DNA of 47,154 bases from a virus: positions 1 through 47,154 of IMG/VR virus record IMGVR_UViG_3300005618_000027. One strand, written 5' to 3'. The notes beneath the pieces were generated by a model. The model made no database searches, was not told the origin of the DNA, and worked only from the letters and a program-made list of their open reading frames with translations. Below are positions 33,031 through 40,025 of the stretch, piece after piece. Position numbers and translations under genes: made by a program. Within the stretch, counting starts at the first letter, position 1, and each line of letters starts with the position of its first letter.

Positions 33031-33665
33031 GAACCCTTGATCGTTGTACCTTGGTCGGCGCGCTTGGCGGTGGTACGTGGCGCGTCGGCGGATGGCTTCG
33101 ACTCATCGTGCTTGGGCTTGGGTAGCTCGTGCGATTCGACGGGAGCCTTCGACTTCTTGGCGTCGTCGGGCAGTACACCAGGATTCTCAGCAACCTCACG
33201 GTCACTGATCAGCTTGGTGAGCTGATCGATCTGTGCCTGCTGCGCGGCGAGCGCACGTTGCAGGACCGCGGTTTCAGCGGTGATCGGCGGCAGGTCGGTG
33301 TCGTCGGAACCGGGGAGCGGTTCCAAACCTGCCGGGTCATCGAGCACCATCGGCAGCCATTCGTCTTTGAGCGTGGTCACACGGAACGGTGGTGTCTGTT
33401 CCTCCCACAGCTCAGCAGCGTCGGGTTGGCCGAGCTGATAGCCCCACTGGAAACGGACCTGCTGGTACGTGTCTGAGCGGGCGCGATCGCGTGCGGTGTC
33501 ACGTGCCTTGGGGTGACCAAAGAACGCCGCTGCGACCTCGATGGGCACGATCACTTCGCCACCAGGTTCGATCGTGTATTTCTGGCCCTGATACACGAGG
33601 GTCAAATCGCGATAGTTCGCATCACCCTTCTTGGAAGGGTTGAGAATCTTGACAAGTTCGTTCAT
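33027..33665 (-). CDS. Hypothetical structural protein, 212 aa
   Basis: N-terminal part with a basic patch and beta segments (LTLVYQGQKYTIEPGGEVIVPI), later an acidic, Pro/Lys-rich disordered C-terminus. The first half resembles small capsid-completion proteins found after major capsid genes, but no family is certain. Coupled by ATGA to the coiled-coil gene. Confidence 0.5.
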   Translation of the reverse strand: MNELVKILNPSKKGDANYRDLTLVYQGQKYTIEPGGEVIVPIEVAAAFFGHPKARDTARDRARSDTYQQVRFQWGYQLGQPDAAELWEEQTPPFRVTTLKDEWLPMVLDDPAGLEPLPGSDDTDLPPITAETAVLQRALAAQQAQIDQLTKLISDREVAENPGVLPDDAKKSKAPVESHELPKPKHDESKPSADAPRTTAKRADQGTTIKGS

Positions 33666-33735
33666 GCTCGTCTTTCATGTGTACAGATGTCGACACGGCG
33701 CGTGCTGCCTCGCCGTGTCGACATTCAGGCGGGGG

Positions 33736-34233
33736 TTACAGGCGGCTGACCCACACGGGTGCGAGGTTGGCTGCATTCTTGGCACCGAGGAAGGTGCCCA
33801 CGACGTTGCCAGCAAACGTTGTTGCTGCCAGGCCGGTTGCGGCGGCGATGACATCAGCCTGTCCTGCGGTTGCGCCGGTCACTGCCATGTCGCCGGCTGC
33901 GGCTGTGCCGGCACCGACGTTGACGAGGCAGTATCCGTACTTGCAGAACGATGTCGGCTGACCGATGGTCGCTGCGTCCATGCACACGCCAACGACGCCG
34001 AATGCGCCGAGGAATGTGCCTGCGCCGCCAGAGGCGACCTTGTTGACGCGGAGCCCGGTTGTCAGTGCCGGCACGACGAGGGTGAGCAGATCGCCAACAG
34101 CGATGGTGCCGTTGGCTACTGCTTCGATGACCTCGTTGTAGTAGTCGAGGGCGAATCCGTCAGCGCCGAGTCCCGTGCGGTAGTCGGTCACTGTGCGGTA
34201 CGCCTGAAGTGGGTTGTTGATGGTCTTGTCCAT
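33736..34233 (-). CDS. Capsid decoration or head-fibre protein, 165 aa
   Basis: Follows the capsid gene, like cement proteins. Ala/Gly-rich with beta repeats (GDLLTLVVPALTTGLRVNKVASGG, TFAGNVVGTFLGAKNAA), resembling DUF2190-type decoration proteins by composition. Ribosome site AGGAACC. The exact family is uncertain. Confidence 0.5.
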   Translation of the reverse strand: MDKTINNPLQAYRTVTDYRTGLGADGFALDYYNEVIEAVANGTIAVGDLLTLVVPALTTGLRVNKVASGGAGTFLGAFGVVGVCMDAATIGQPTSFCKYGYCLVNVGAGTAAAGDMAVTGATAGQADVIAAATGLAATTFAGNVVGTFLGAKNAANLAPVWVSRL

Positions 34234-34245
34234 GATGGTTCCTGT

Positions 34246-35238
34246 TCAGCTCGTGAGTCCGGTGAATGCACCCTGCAAGCGAGCAGAGCGGCACAAGAAG
34301 TTGCCGGCCCACAACAGCGTCGCTACGAACGCGTCCTGGTTGACGGGGCGCTGGAAGTCCTCCAAGTAGAAGTCCGCACGAGGGCTGACTACCCAGTCAA
34401 AGACGTTCTCGTTGAGGAAGTAGATGCGCCCGGTTGTGCTGTTGCCGGCGTCGGTCACGTGAGAGTCAACGACCCACGGAGTGTTGTTGTACAGCGCGTT
34501 GGTGAAGCCTGCCGATGCCAGCATTTCATCGAACCCACCGGGCTGACGGTTGTACTGGTTGGCATAGCCGGCGCTGGTGGTGTTCAGCGCGATGTACTTG
34601 TTGTACTGATCGCTGCGAGACAGGATGATCGTCGGGTGTTGACCGCCGACCGAGCACTGGCTGAACATCGTCTGGTACTGGCCCATCGCTGTGATCGCGG
34701 TGGTGGCCGAATCGATCTGTGCGTTCCACCAAGTGTTGGTGCTGCGTGCGATGCCGCCGTAGTTCGGGTCACCGACTGATGCGTTGCCGACTGCCCCTGC
34801 AAGACCGTTGATGTCCTTGGGGTCTGTGAGCCCGTCACCGAACAAGCCGGCTGCCAGGTTCTCGGCCATCTCCATCCATGCTTGCTGCGATTGCAGGGTG
34901 AGCACGTTGGCGATGGCGTCGGAGCTGTCGGCCTTGATCATGGTGAGGCCGTCGATCGCCCATGACACGTAGTGCTGCTTCCAGTCCCATGCAGCAGACT
35001 TGATCGTGTCGGATGGGGTCACGTTGAGCACGTCGTAACCGCGGTAGGTGCCGCCAGTGTTGAACCGGGTGTACAGCAGCGGAACCTCGATCTGCGTGCC
35101 ACCACCGATCATGCGCTTGAGCGCCTTGATGAAGCGATACAACAGCACGTTGCTGTTGTAAATCTGATCAGTGATCTGCGGCATGATGTACTGCCGCACC
35201 ACTGATGTGAGTGTGTTGGCACCGATAGGCGTGGTCAT
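34246..35238 (-). CDS. Major capsid protein, 330 aa
   Basis: HK97-like capsid. Visible: N-arm, then VLLYRFIKALKRMIGGGTQIEVPLLYTRF, TSAGYANQYNRQPGGFDEMLASAGF, and a C-terminal DAFVATLLWAGNFLC. The order scaffold, capsid, decoration supports this. The start at 35238 has AAAGGATCGAGGG upstream; a 12-codon longer frame is less likely. Confidence 0.75.
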   Translation of the reverse strand: MTTPIGANTLTSVVRQYIMPQITDQIYNSNVLLYRFIKALKRMIGGGTQIEVPLLYTRFNTGGTYRGYDVLNVTPSDTIKSAAWDWKQHYVSWAIDGLTMIKADSSDAIANVLTLQSQQAWMEMAENLAAGLFGDGLTDPKDINGLAGAVGNASVGDPNYGGIARSTNTWWNAQIDSATTAITAMGQYQTMFSQCSVGGQHPTIILSRSDQYNKYIALNTTSAGYANQYNRQPGGFDEMLASAGFTNALYNNTPWVVDSHVTDAGNSTTGRIYFLNENVFDWVVSPRADFYLEDFQRPVNQDAFVATLLWAGNFLCRSARLQGAFTGLTS

Positions 35239-35303
35239 GACTTGCCCTCGATCCTTTCTGTGCCACTGGCACAAGGGTCTGTTGCGGTGCTGGGATTACG
35301 CGC

Positions 35304-35332
35304 AGTGTAGCGCATCCGTACCTGTCATGTCA
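35304..35332 (-). promoter_or_regulatory. Capsid gene promoter
   Basis: On the minus strand TGACAT (35332-35327), 17 bp, TACACT (35309-35304). The transcript would begin near 35297 with about a 60-nt leader carrying a ribosome site before the capsid start. Confidence 0.5.
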
Positions 35333-35377
35333 CGCATGTGTAATTACAAAGCCAAGTTTGTATAAGTCGGCTTTGTA

Positions 35378-36499
35378 CTAGTCGTGTTGCGGGATGCCTT
35401 CGGCCTGTGCGATGAACGCGCTCATCGAGCTGCGTCGCTCATCCGGTGTCATCTTCGTAACGTCGATCGGCGGGGTGATCGATGCCTGTGACGCGCTCGT
35501 TGCCATCGATGCGGCACGAGCCTTCTTTTGGCTGATCGCCTGATCCGCTGCCATGTCCGCTGCGGCGCGCTGTGCCGCCGATGCTGCGCCGGTCATCACC
35601 TGCGTGTACAGGCCAGGGTCGGTGGCCAGGGCATAGTTCAGCGCCTTGCGGGTGACTGATGCCATGTCCGCGTCACGGATCAGCGTGCCGTTGACCGGGT
35701 GGTAGTCGCGTTCCTGCTGTGCGAAGGCGTCGAACATGTGATGTTCGATGGCGATGTTGGTGAGTTCGGTTGTCTGCTCAGGGGTCAGCCCATGCTCATC
35801 GGCCCATGCGAGTGAGGCACGATTGAATGCGTGGACTTGCGCGTCCATCTGTCGTTGCAGTGCGTCACGGTCCACCGGGGGAGTGGTGATGTTCTGCTGC
35901 TGTGCGGTGAGACGAATGTTCTCACGCTGAAGGTTCTCGACGTAGAGACGCTGTTGGTCATCGAGGTCGGATAGCAGCTCGTCGGTTGGCGGCTGCTGCG
36001 TGCGTGATGCCTGCGCTGCCTGCCATGCCTGGAAACGTTGGTACTCATCGAGGCTGATCGCTGCCGCTTGGCCGGCTTCGAGCGCGGCCATTGCGTTGCG
36101 CAGGTTCGGGTCGAGGGCGGTCGCCCAGTCGCCCAGTGCGGAGAGGCGTTCGACATCGGCGGTCGTGTACGTGCGCTCGCCAACGGTGAACGTTGATGGT
36201 GACGGCACTGCCGAAGTCTCAGTGTCGTCACCATCATCGTCCGCACCTGTCGCGGTCGTGGACGTAGCACCCTCACTGCCCGTTACGGGAGCATCGATCG
36301 GGACGACAGGTGCCGCCGCAACTTCGCCCTCAGTCGTTGAGTCTGTGCTTGCGGGCGACGAGGCGTCGTCCTGCGTCGTATCGCTACCATCATTCGATGG
36401 GGTGCTGTTGGCGATGCGCCGAGCGAGGGCATCACCAAGTTCTACCGTGGGGTTGGGTATCTCATCCGTCGTCGTGGACGGTGTTTCGATGTTGCTCAT
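35378..36499 (-). CDS. Scaffolding protein, 373 aa
   Basis: Immediately upstream of the capsid gene. Acidic, disordered first ~110 residues (TTDEIPNPTVEL, DDDGDDTETS), then a helical half with QNITTPPVDRDALQRQMDAQV, as in phage scaffolds that guide procapsid assembly. AGGAG lies six bases before the ATG at 36499; an ATG three bases earlier is also possible. Confidence 0.7.
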   Translation of the reverse strand: MSNIETPSTTTDEIPNPTVELGDALARRIANSTPSNDGSDTTQDDASSPASTDSTTEGEVAAAPVVPIDAPVTGSEGATSTTATGADDDGDDTETSAVPSPSTFTVGERTYTTADVERLSALGDWATALDPNLRNAMAALEAGQAAAISLDEYQRFQAWQAAQASRTQQPPTDELLSDLDDQQRLYVENLQRENIRLTAQQQNITTPPVDRDALQRQMDAQVHAFNRASLAWADEHGLTPEQTTELTNIAIEHHMFDAFAQQERDYHPVNGTLIRDADMASVTRKALNYALATDPGLYTQVMTGAASAAQRAAADMAADQAISQKKARAASMATSASQASITPPIDVTKMTPDERRSSMSAFIAQAEGIPQHD

Positions 36500-36591
36500 C
36501 ATGTGCTCCTGGGGTTGAGTTCTGAGCGATGTACCGCTCACGGTTGATCAAGTAACGCGGCGTCAGCCACGTCGGGTACCAGCGGTCGGGA

Positions 36592-36915
36592 TCAGGCCGG
36601 GGGCGTGTTGGCAACAACTGCATCCGAGAGCGTCGCGGTGTCCGCGCTGATCTGGTCTGCGATGGCCTGAATTGCTACCGGGTCTGCGCCATTGGCGATT
36701 GCCTCGGTGAGCTGCGCGGCGATGCCGTTGAGCAGTTCGATGATCGAAGCCTGCACGGTTTCTTGTGCGGTAACAGCGGCGGTGATTGCGTCGAGTGAAG
36801 CCATGATGTTTCTCATTTCGTTGTGTAGGACTGTGTGTACGTGTTCGAGTAGTTCGGTGACGCGGAGAAGCAGCCGGGTTTCCAATTCCTCCCAGCGGCG
36901 TTCCTCGTCAGTCAT
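36592..36915 (-). CDS. Small helical protein, 107 aa
   Basis: N-terminal helix (EERRWEELETRLLLRVTELLEHV) joined to a conserved-looking Ala-rich module (SLDAITAAVTAQETVQASI, NGADPVAIQAIADQI) that in other phages often stands alone starting at an internal MASLD. Overlaps the preceding gene (ATGA). An alternative start there would give a 70-aa protein. Confidence 0.55.
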   Translation of the reverse strand: MTDEERRWEELETRLLLRVTELLEHVHTVLHNEMRNIMASLDAITAAVTAQETVQASIIELLNGIAAQLTEAIANGADPVAIQAIADQISADTATLSDAVVANTPPA

Positions 36916-37262
36916 CCGGCTGAGAGCTGCCGGCGAAGTTCGTCGGCATTTGGTGCGCCCATACCGGGAGTCATTCCTTGTAGGCCGGCTGCGGCCGAGT
37001 CGCCCCCGCCAGGTGGCATGAACGACGGCCCGCCGCCCATGCCCGGTGGCATGCCTTGAGCTTGAGGACCGCCCGCTTGGTCGGGCGGGAGCAGTCCTTG
37101 CTCTTGCATCTGGCGCTGAGGATTACGCAGCTCTTGGAGAACCATTGTCTCCATCTGAATCAGGAACGGCATGTTCGCGTCCATGACAGTTTTCGCTTGC
37201 GTGATCGTCGTATACAGCGAGTCGAGCACTTCCGACATCGTGTTGGTTTTGCGCGATGGCAT
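36912..37262 (-). CDS. Gly/Pro/Met-rich hypothetical protein, 116 aa
   Basis: N-terminal helix with MDANMPFLIQMETMVLQELRN, then a low-complexity GGP/PPG/Met stretch (PPGMGGGPSFMPPGGG) and a short acidic end. The start at 37262 is assumed; ATG at residue 9 (37238) is possible. No family is recognised. Confidence 0.5.
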   Translation of the reverse strand: MPSRKTNTMSEVLDSLYTTITQAKTVMDANMPFLIQMETMVLQELRNPQRQMQEQGLLPPDQAGGPQAQGMPPGMGGGPSFMPPGGGDSAAAGLQGMTPGMGAPNADELRRQLSAG

Positions 37263-37274
37263 GACGGGTGGGGG

Positions 37275-37418
37275 TTACTTCCCGATGGGGATTTCGGTCG
37301 GGGTCTTGGAGCGACCACGGACCTGAGCGTCCGGCGTCGAGCCGAAGTGACCGCTGGTCGTTTGACCGACCGGGGTGATCTTCACGTTGCCGGCCTTCTT
37401 GATGGGCTGCATAGCCAT
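37275..37418 (-). CDS. Small hypothetical protein, 47 aa
   Basis: The start at 37418 follows GAAAGGA; the longer frame begins inside the promoter. Basic and short (NVKITPVGQTTSGHFGS). First gene of the leftward capsid transcript, 24 nt behind the expected start of transcription. Confidence 0.5.
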   Translation of the reverse strand: MAMQPIKKAGNVKITPVGQTTSGHFGSTPDAQVRGRSKTPTEIPIGK

Positions 37419-37448
37419 GATGCTGCGTCCTTTCGTGGAGCTGCGTGC

Positions 37449-37477
37449 AGCATACAGCATGCAGACGGTACGTGTCA
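37449..37477 (-). promoter_or_regulatory. Leftward promoter of the capsid operon
   Basis: TGACAC (37477-37472), 17 bp, TATGCT (37454-37449) on the minus strand, divergent from the rightward promoter at 37496. Confidence 0.5.
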
Positions 37478-37495
37478 CGCATGCGCGGGAGGTTG

Positions 37496-37524
37496 TTGAT
37501 TGACGTGTTGGGGTTGGTTACTGT
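37496..37524 (+). promoter_or_regulatory. Rightward promoter of the cassette
   Basis: TTGATT (37496-37501), 17 bp, TACTGT (37519-37524), seven bases before the ATG at 37532. No ribosome site, so a leaderless transcript is likely. Confidence 0.5.
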
Positions 37525-37531
37525 TTTCGCC

Positions 37532-38614
37532 ATGACAGATACCCAGCAGCACGTCACAACGGGGTGGGGGACCATTGCCGGTCACCACGATCACGGGGAG
37601 GATCGGATAGAGCCGAGTGAGTCGCCGCCTAACGGTGACAGTGAGCCCGTGCCGCCGCTGTTGCAAGGGGCAATGAACCTGCAACAAGCGATTCAGCGCA
37701 TATCCGAGCCAGCGCCTGAGCCCAAGCGACACGAGCGTGGTCCCGATGGTCTGTACCACTGCGACGTGCCGGGATGCGCGTGGGTACCGTCCGAGAAGTA
37801 TCAAGCGTGGCAGATGCACACACAGCGGACGCACAGGACAAGTCCGGCGATGGAGAAGGAACGTTCCGCTAAGGCAGCGGCGTCATTGTCCGAAGCCAAC
37901 AAGGTGCGTAAGCAGATCGAACAACGCGAATCGCCTGAAGTCTTAGAGGTCATCAAGGCATGTCGTGAGTCAAAGAACAAGCTGGAATACGACGCCTTCC
38001 GCAAACGCCGCGGTCGTGCCAGTCGGCAGGGATTGTCTGCCGCCGAGTTCGAGATGGCCGAGGTCCGTCGAGCACGCAGCATCGTGAGGGACCAGCGCAG
38101 GCTTGGCACCGCGACTACCGAGGCATCGACCAACAACGACCTTGGGCCGGCTGCACGGCGGATACTTGACGAGCGGTTCAACGGTGGCTCGTCAGCTCGC
38201 AACAGCTACCAACACCGGCTAGCAAACTCGCAGCAACGTGGTGAGACGCCAGCACAGTTCGAGCTGATCGAGATTGCACGAGCACGGCATCTCGCCAAAG
38301 GCAAGACGTGGCATGGCGCGATTGTCGCTGCGACACGCAAGGAGGTCACCGGCAAGACCGGCAACGAGAACAGCGGCCGGCACGGGAAAAAGCCTGAAGC
38401 TGAAGCGCCGAAGGTGAAACACGAGCTGGTGGTGCATCAACCAGACTTCGTGCTGAGCAACGGACACATGCGCGACGAACTGCATGCGGCCGACGAAATG
38501 TTTACTCGGGTGGGGAGTGCAACGGACACGCTATTCCCCGACCGAGTTCCGTCAGATCGGATCATCGAAGTCGCGGAATGGCAGGTGAACACGATCAGAA
38601 TGTTGCAACGTTGA
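37532..38614 (+). CDS. C2H2 zinc-finger protein with duplicated domain, 360 aa
   Basis: First gene of a rightward cassette inside the leftward late region. A disordered N-terminus, then a eukaryote-like zinc finger with C77-x4-C82-x13-H96-x4-H101, then two similar segments (about 154-190 and 224-258), each ending QG/GE-T/S-A-E/QFE..E..RAR, basic and probably DNA-binding. C-terminus unassigned. The start at 37532 follows a -10 box by seven bases; the longer frame overlaps the divergent promoter. Possible regulator or host-modifying protein. Known zinc-finger repressors such as Ros are shorter. Confidence 0.65.
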   Translation: MTDTQQHVTTGWGTIAGHHDHGEDRIEPSESPPNGDSEPVPPLLQGAMNLQQAIQRISEPAPEPKRHERGPDGLYHCDVPGCAWVPSEKYQAWQMHTQRTHRTSPAMEKERSAKAAASLSEANKVRKQIEQRESPEVLEVIKACRESKNKLEYDAFRKRRGRASRQGLSAAEFEMAEVRRARSIVRDQRRLGTATTEASTNNDLGPAARRILDERFNGGSSARNSYQHRLANSQQRGETPAQFELIEIARARHLAKGKTWHGAIVAATRKEVTGKTGNENSGRHGKKPEAEAPKVKHELVVHQPDFVLSNGHMRDELHAADEMFTRVGSATDTLFPDRVPSDRIIEVAEWQVNTIRMLQR

Positions 38615-39030
38615 ACGCGCTACGGGAGAGCAGTATCGCGACAGCGAGTCAACGGATCGTAGAACAAACCGATAAGCAGGCAGCAGACAGAATCAACGCG
38701 CAAGCATTGAGGCTGGCTGAGCTAGAGCGCCAGCGTGGGCTAGAGGCTGCGGCTGAAGCACTGAAAACCAAGACGACACCGGGAAGCGTGAAGTACGTCG
38801 ACTGCCGGACGTTCGGACATTCATGGGTCAGCGTGGAAGCAAACTCCAATCCGACGATCGGCTGGTACATGGTCGCACGGTGCGAACGGTGCGGCACAGT
38901 GAGGAAAGATATTGTCAACAGGTTCGGCATTGTCGAGCGACGACGGTACGAGTATCCAGACAGCTACAAGGACACCGACCATTGGACCCGTAGCGATTGG
39001 CGGATGCAGTTCCTGCGCCGGTTGCAGTGA
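38578..39030 (+). CDS. Zinc-binding hypothetical protein, 150 aa
   Basis: N-terminal coiled coil (QTDKQAADRINAQALRLAELERQ), then a zinc-ribbon-like part CRTFGHSW..ARCERCGTVRKD and a tail ending DWRMQFLRRLQ. The start overlaps the previous gene by 37 bp; a TTG at 38611 (TTGA overlap) would fit better. Similar small zinc proteins occur in actinophages; function unknown. Confidence 0.55.
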   Translation: MAGEHDQNVATLNALRESSIATASQRIVEQTDKQAADRINAQALRLAELERQRGLEAAAEALKTKTTPGSVKYVDCRTFGHSWVSVEANSNPTIGWYMVARCERCGTVRKDIVNRFGIVERRRYEYPDSYKDTDHWTRSDWRMQFLRRLQ

Positions 39031-39428
39031 TCGAGCAGCGAGCTAGAGGGTTACTTGTTCGGCGGGCACTCGGGGTGGTGCCCGCCGACAAGTTGCACAT
39101 CGAGCATGACGATCCGCACGAGCTGATGGTTGCGGTGGCGGCGCGGGTCGCTGAAGCCGAGCAAGCCAAGCGCCGGCACCGGGAGCTGATCGCAGCATTG
39201 GAGCGGGGACTGCGGTTGTATCAGCAAGAAGCACCGAAGCTGACCAAGAGCCAGCGTCGCACGATGCGCAAACGGTTGGGGCTGGTCGGCAAGGTGCCAG
39301 TGGGTCGACCGCCACAGTTGCGCCACGGCACGCCAGGAATGCTCAAGCGGGGCTGCACGTGTGCCGAGTGCAAGCAGGGACGCACACAGCGCCAGCGTGA
39401 GTACAGAGCCCGCCTGAGGGCATCATGA
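39027..39428 (+). CDS. Helical protein with C-terminal zinc motif, 133 aa
   Basis: GTG start at 39027 overlapping the previous stop (GTGA). Basic helical middle (RRHRELIAALERGLRLYQQ), then KSQRRTMRKRLGL and HGTPGMLKRGCTCAECKQG, a Cys-x-Cys-x2-Cys motif seen in many actinophage and actinobacterial proteins. Probably binds nucleic acid. Coupled by ATGA to the last cassette gene. Confidence 0.55.
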   Translation: MIEQRARGLLVRRALGVVPADKLHIEHDDPHELMVAVAARVAEAEQAKRRHRELIAALERGLRLYQQEAPKLTKSQRRTMRKRLGLVGKVPVGRPPQLRHGTPGMLKRGCTCAECKQGRTQRQREYRARLRAS

Positions 39429-39802
39429 GCCAGTTGTTCTACGACCGAGCCGGGTTACCGATCGAGATGATGGAATGGTCTGCGTTGATGTCAATGGACG
39501 AGTACCGCGTTGTTGCCCAAGACCAGTTCGATGACATTGGCGTGTCGACGGTATGGCTTGGGCTGTGCGGGCCGTGGTGGGGGGTGCCGTTGATCTTCGA
39601 GACGATGATCTTTGGTGGCGCATTCGCTCAGCACCAGTGGAGGTATGCGACAGAGCAACAAGCAATAGCCGGCCACCAGTACGCGTGCGGGCTGGTAGCC
39701 GGCGAGCTGCGTATGCAGACGGAGCTAGCGAATGTGGGGGAGAATGAAGATGATCAGCGCGATGGCTGCGAGCACGAGCACAACAGTCCAGACGCCACCT
39801 GA
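39425..39802 (+). CDS. Hypothetical cassette protein, 125 aa
   Basis: Starts in the previous stop (ATGA). Aromatic and hydrophobic middle (VWLGLCGPWWGVPLIFETMIF) may be membrane-active, then an acidic, His-rich end. Its last 78 bases lie on the opposite strand to the small membrane protein gene at 39725-39865. No family is recognised. Confidence 0.5.
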   Translation: MSQLFYDRAGLPIEMMEWSALMSMDEYRVVAQDQFDDIGVSTVWLGLCGPWWGVPLIFETMIFGGAFAQHQWRYATEQQAIAGHQYACGLVAGELRMQTELANVGENEDDQRDGCEHEHNSPDAT

Positions 39803-39865
39803 CCATTGGCCGATGTCGCGGTCACGGTTGTAGTTGCGATTGCGAGGCTTGCGGGTGGGGGTCAT
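39725..39865 (-). CDS. Small single-pass membrane protein, 46 aa
   Basis: A basic N-terminus followed by one membrane segment (GVWTVVLVLAAIALIIFILP). Start within the preceding stop (ATGA). Its 3' part overlaps the rightward cassette gene antisense. Possible accessory lysis or exclusion factor, or a cryptic reading frame. Confidence 0.45.
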   Translation of the reverse strand: MTPTRKPRNRNYNRDRDIGQWSGGVWTVVLVLAAIALIIFILPHIR

Positions 39866-40023
39866 TTTGGTGAGGGCTCCGGTTCTTCGTGGGCGGTTGT
39901 GTCGTCGGTCTTGCATGGGCCGTATTCGCTGACTTCGGTGTCGCCGGTGACGTGCACGTTGGCCCCGTTGTCGTAGGTCCGCATCATGTCGAAGGTCGAC
40001 GGCGGCTTGGTGACTGGCTGCAT
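39862..40023 (-). CDS. Small hypothetical protein, 53 aa
   Basis: The start at 40023 has a strong AAGGAG; the longer frame lies inside the portal gene. Acidic, with TYDNGANVHVTGDTEVSEYG and an EEPEPSP end. Immediately follows the portal gene. Confidence 0.55.
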   Translation of the reverse strand: MQPVTKPPSTFDMMRTYDNGANVHVTGDTEVSEYGPCKTDDTTAHEEPEPSPK

Positions 40024-40025
40024 GG

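Noticed and set aside
33631-34779. Rightward 382-aa frame
   Set aside because: It lies antisense to the decoration and capsid genes, lacks a ribosome site and reads as low-complexity Cys/Ala/Gly, a shadow of GC-biased codons.
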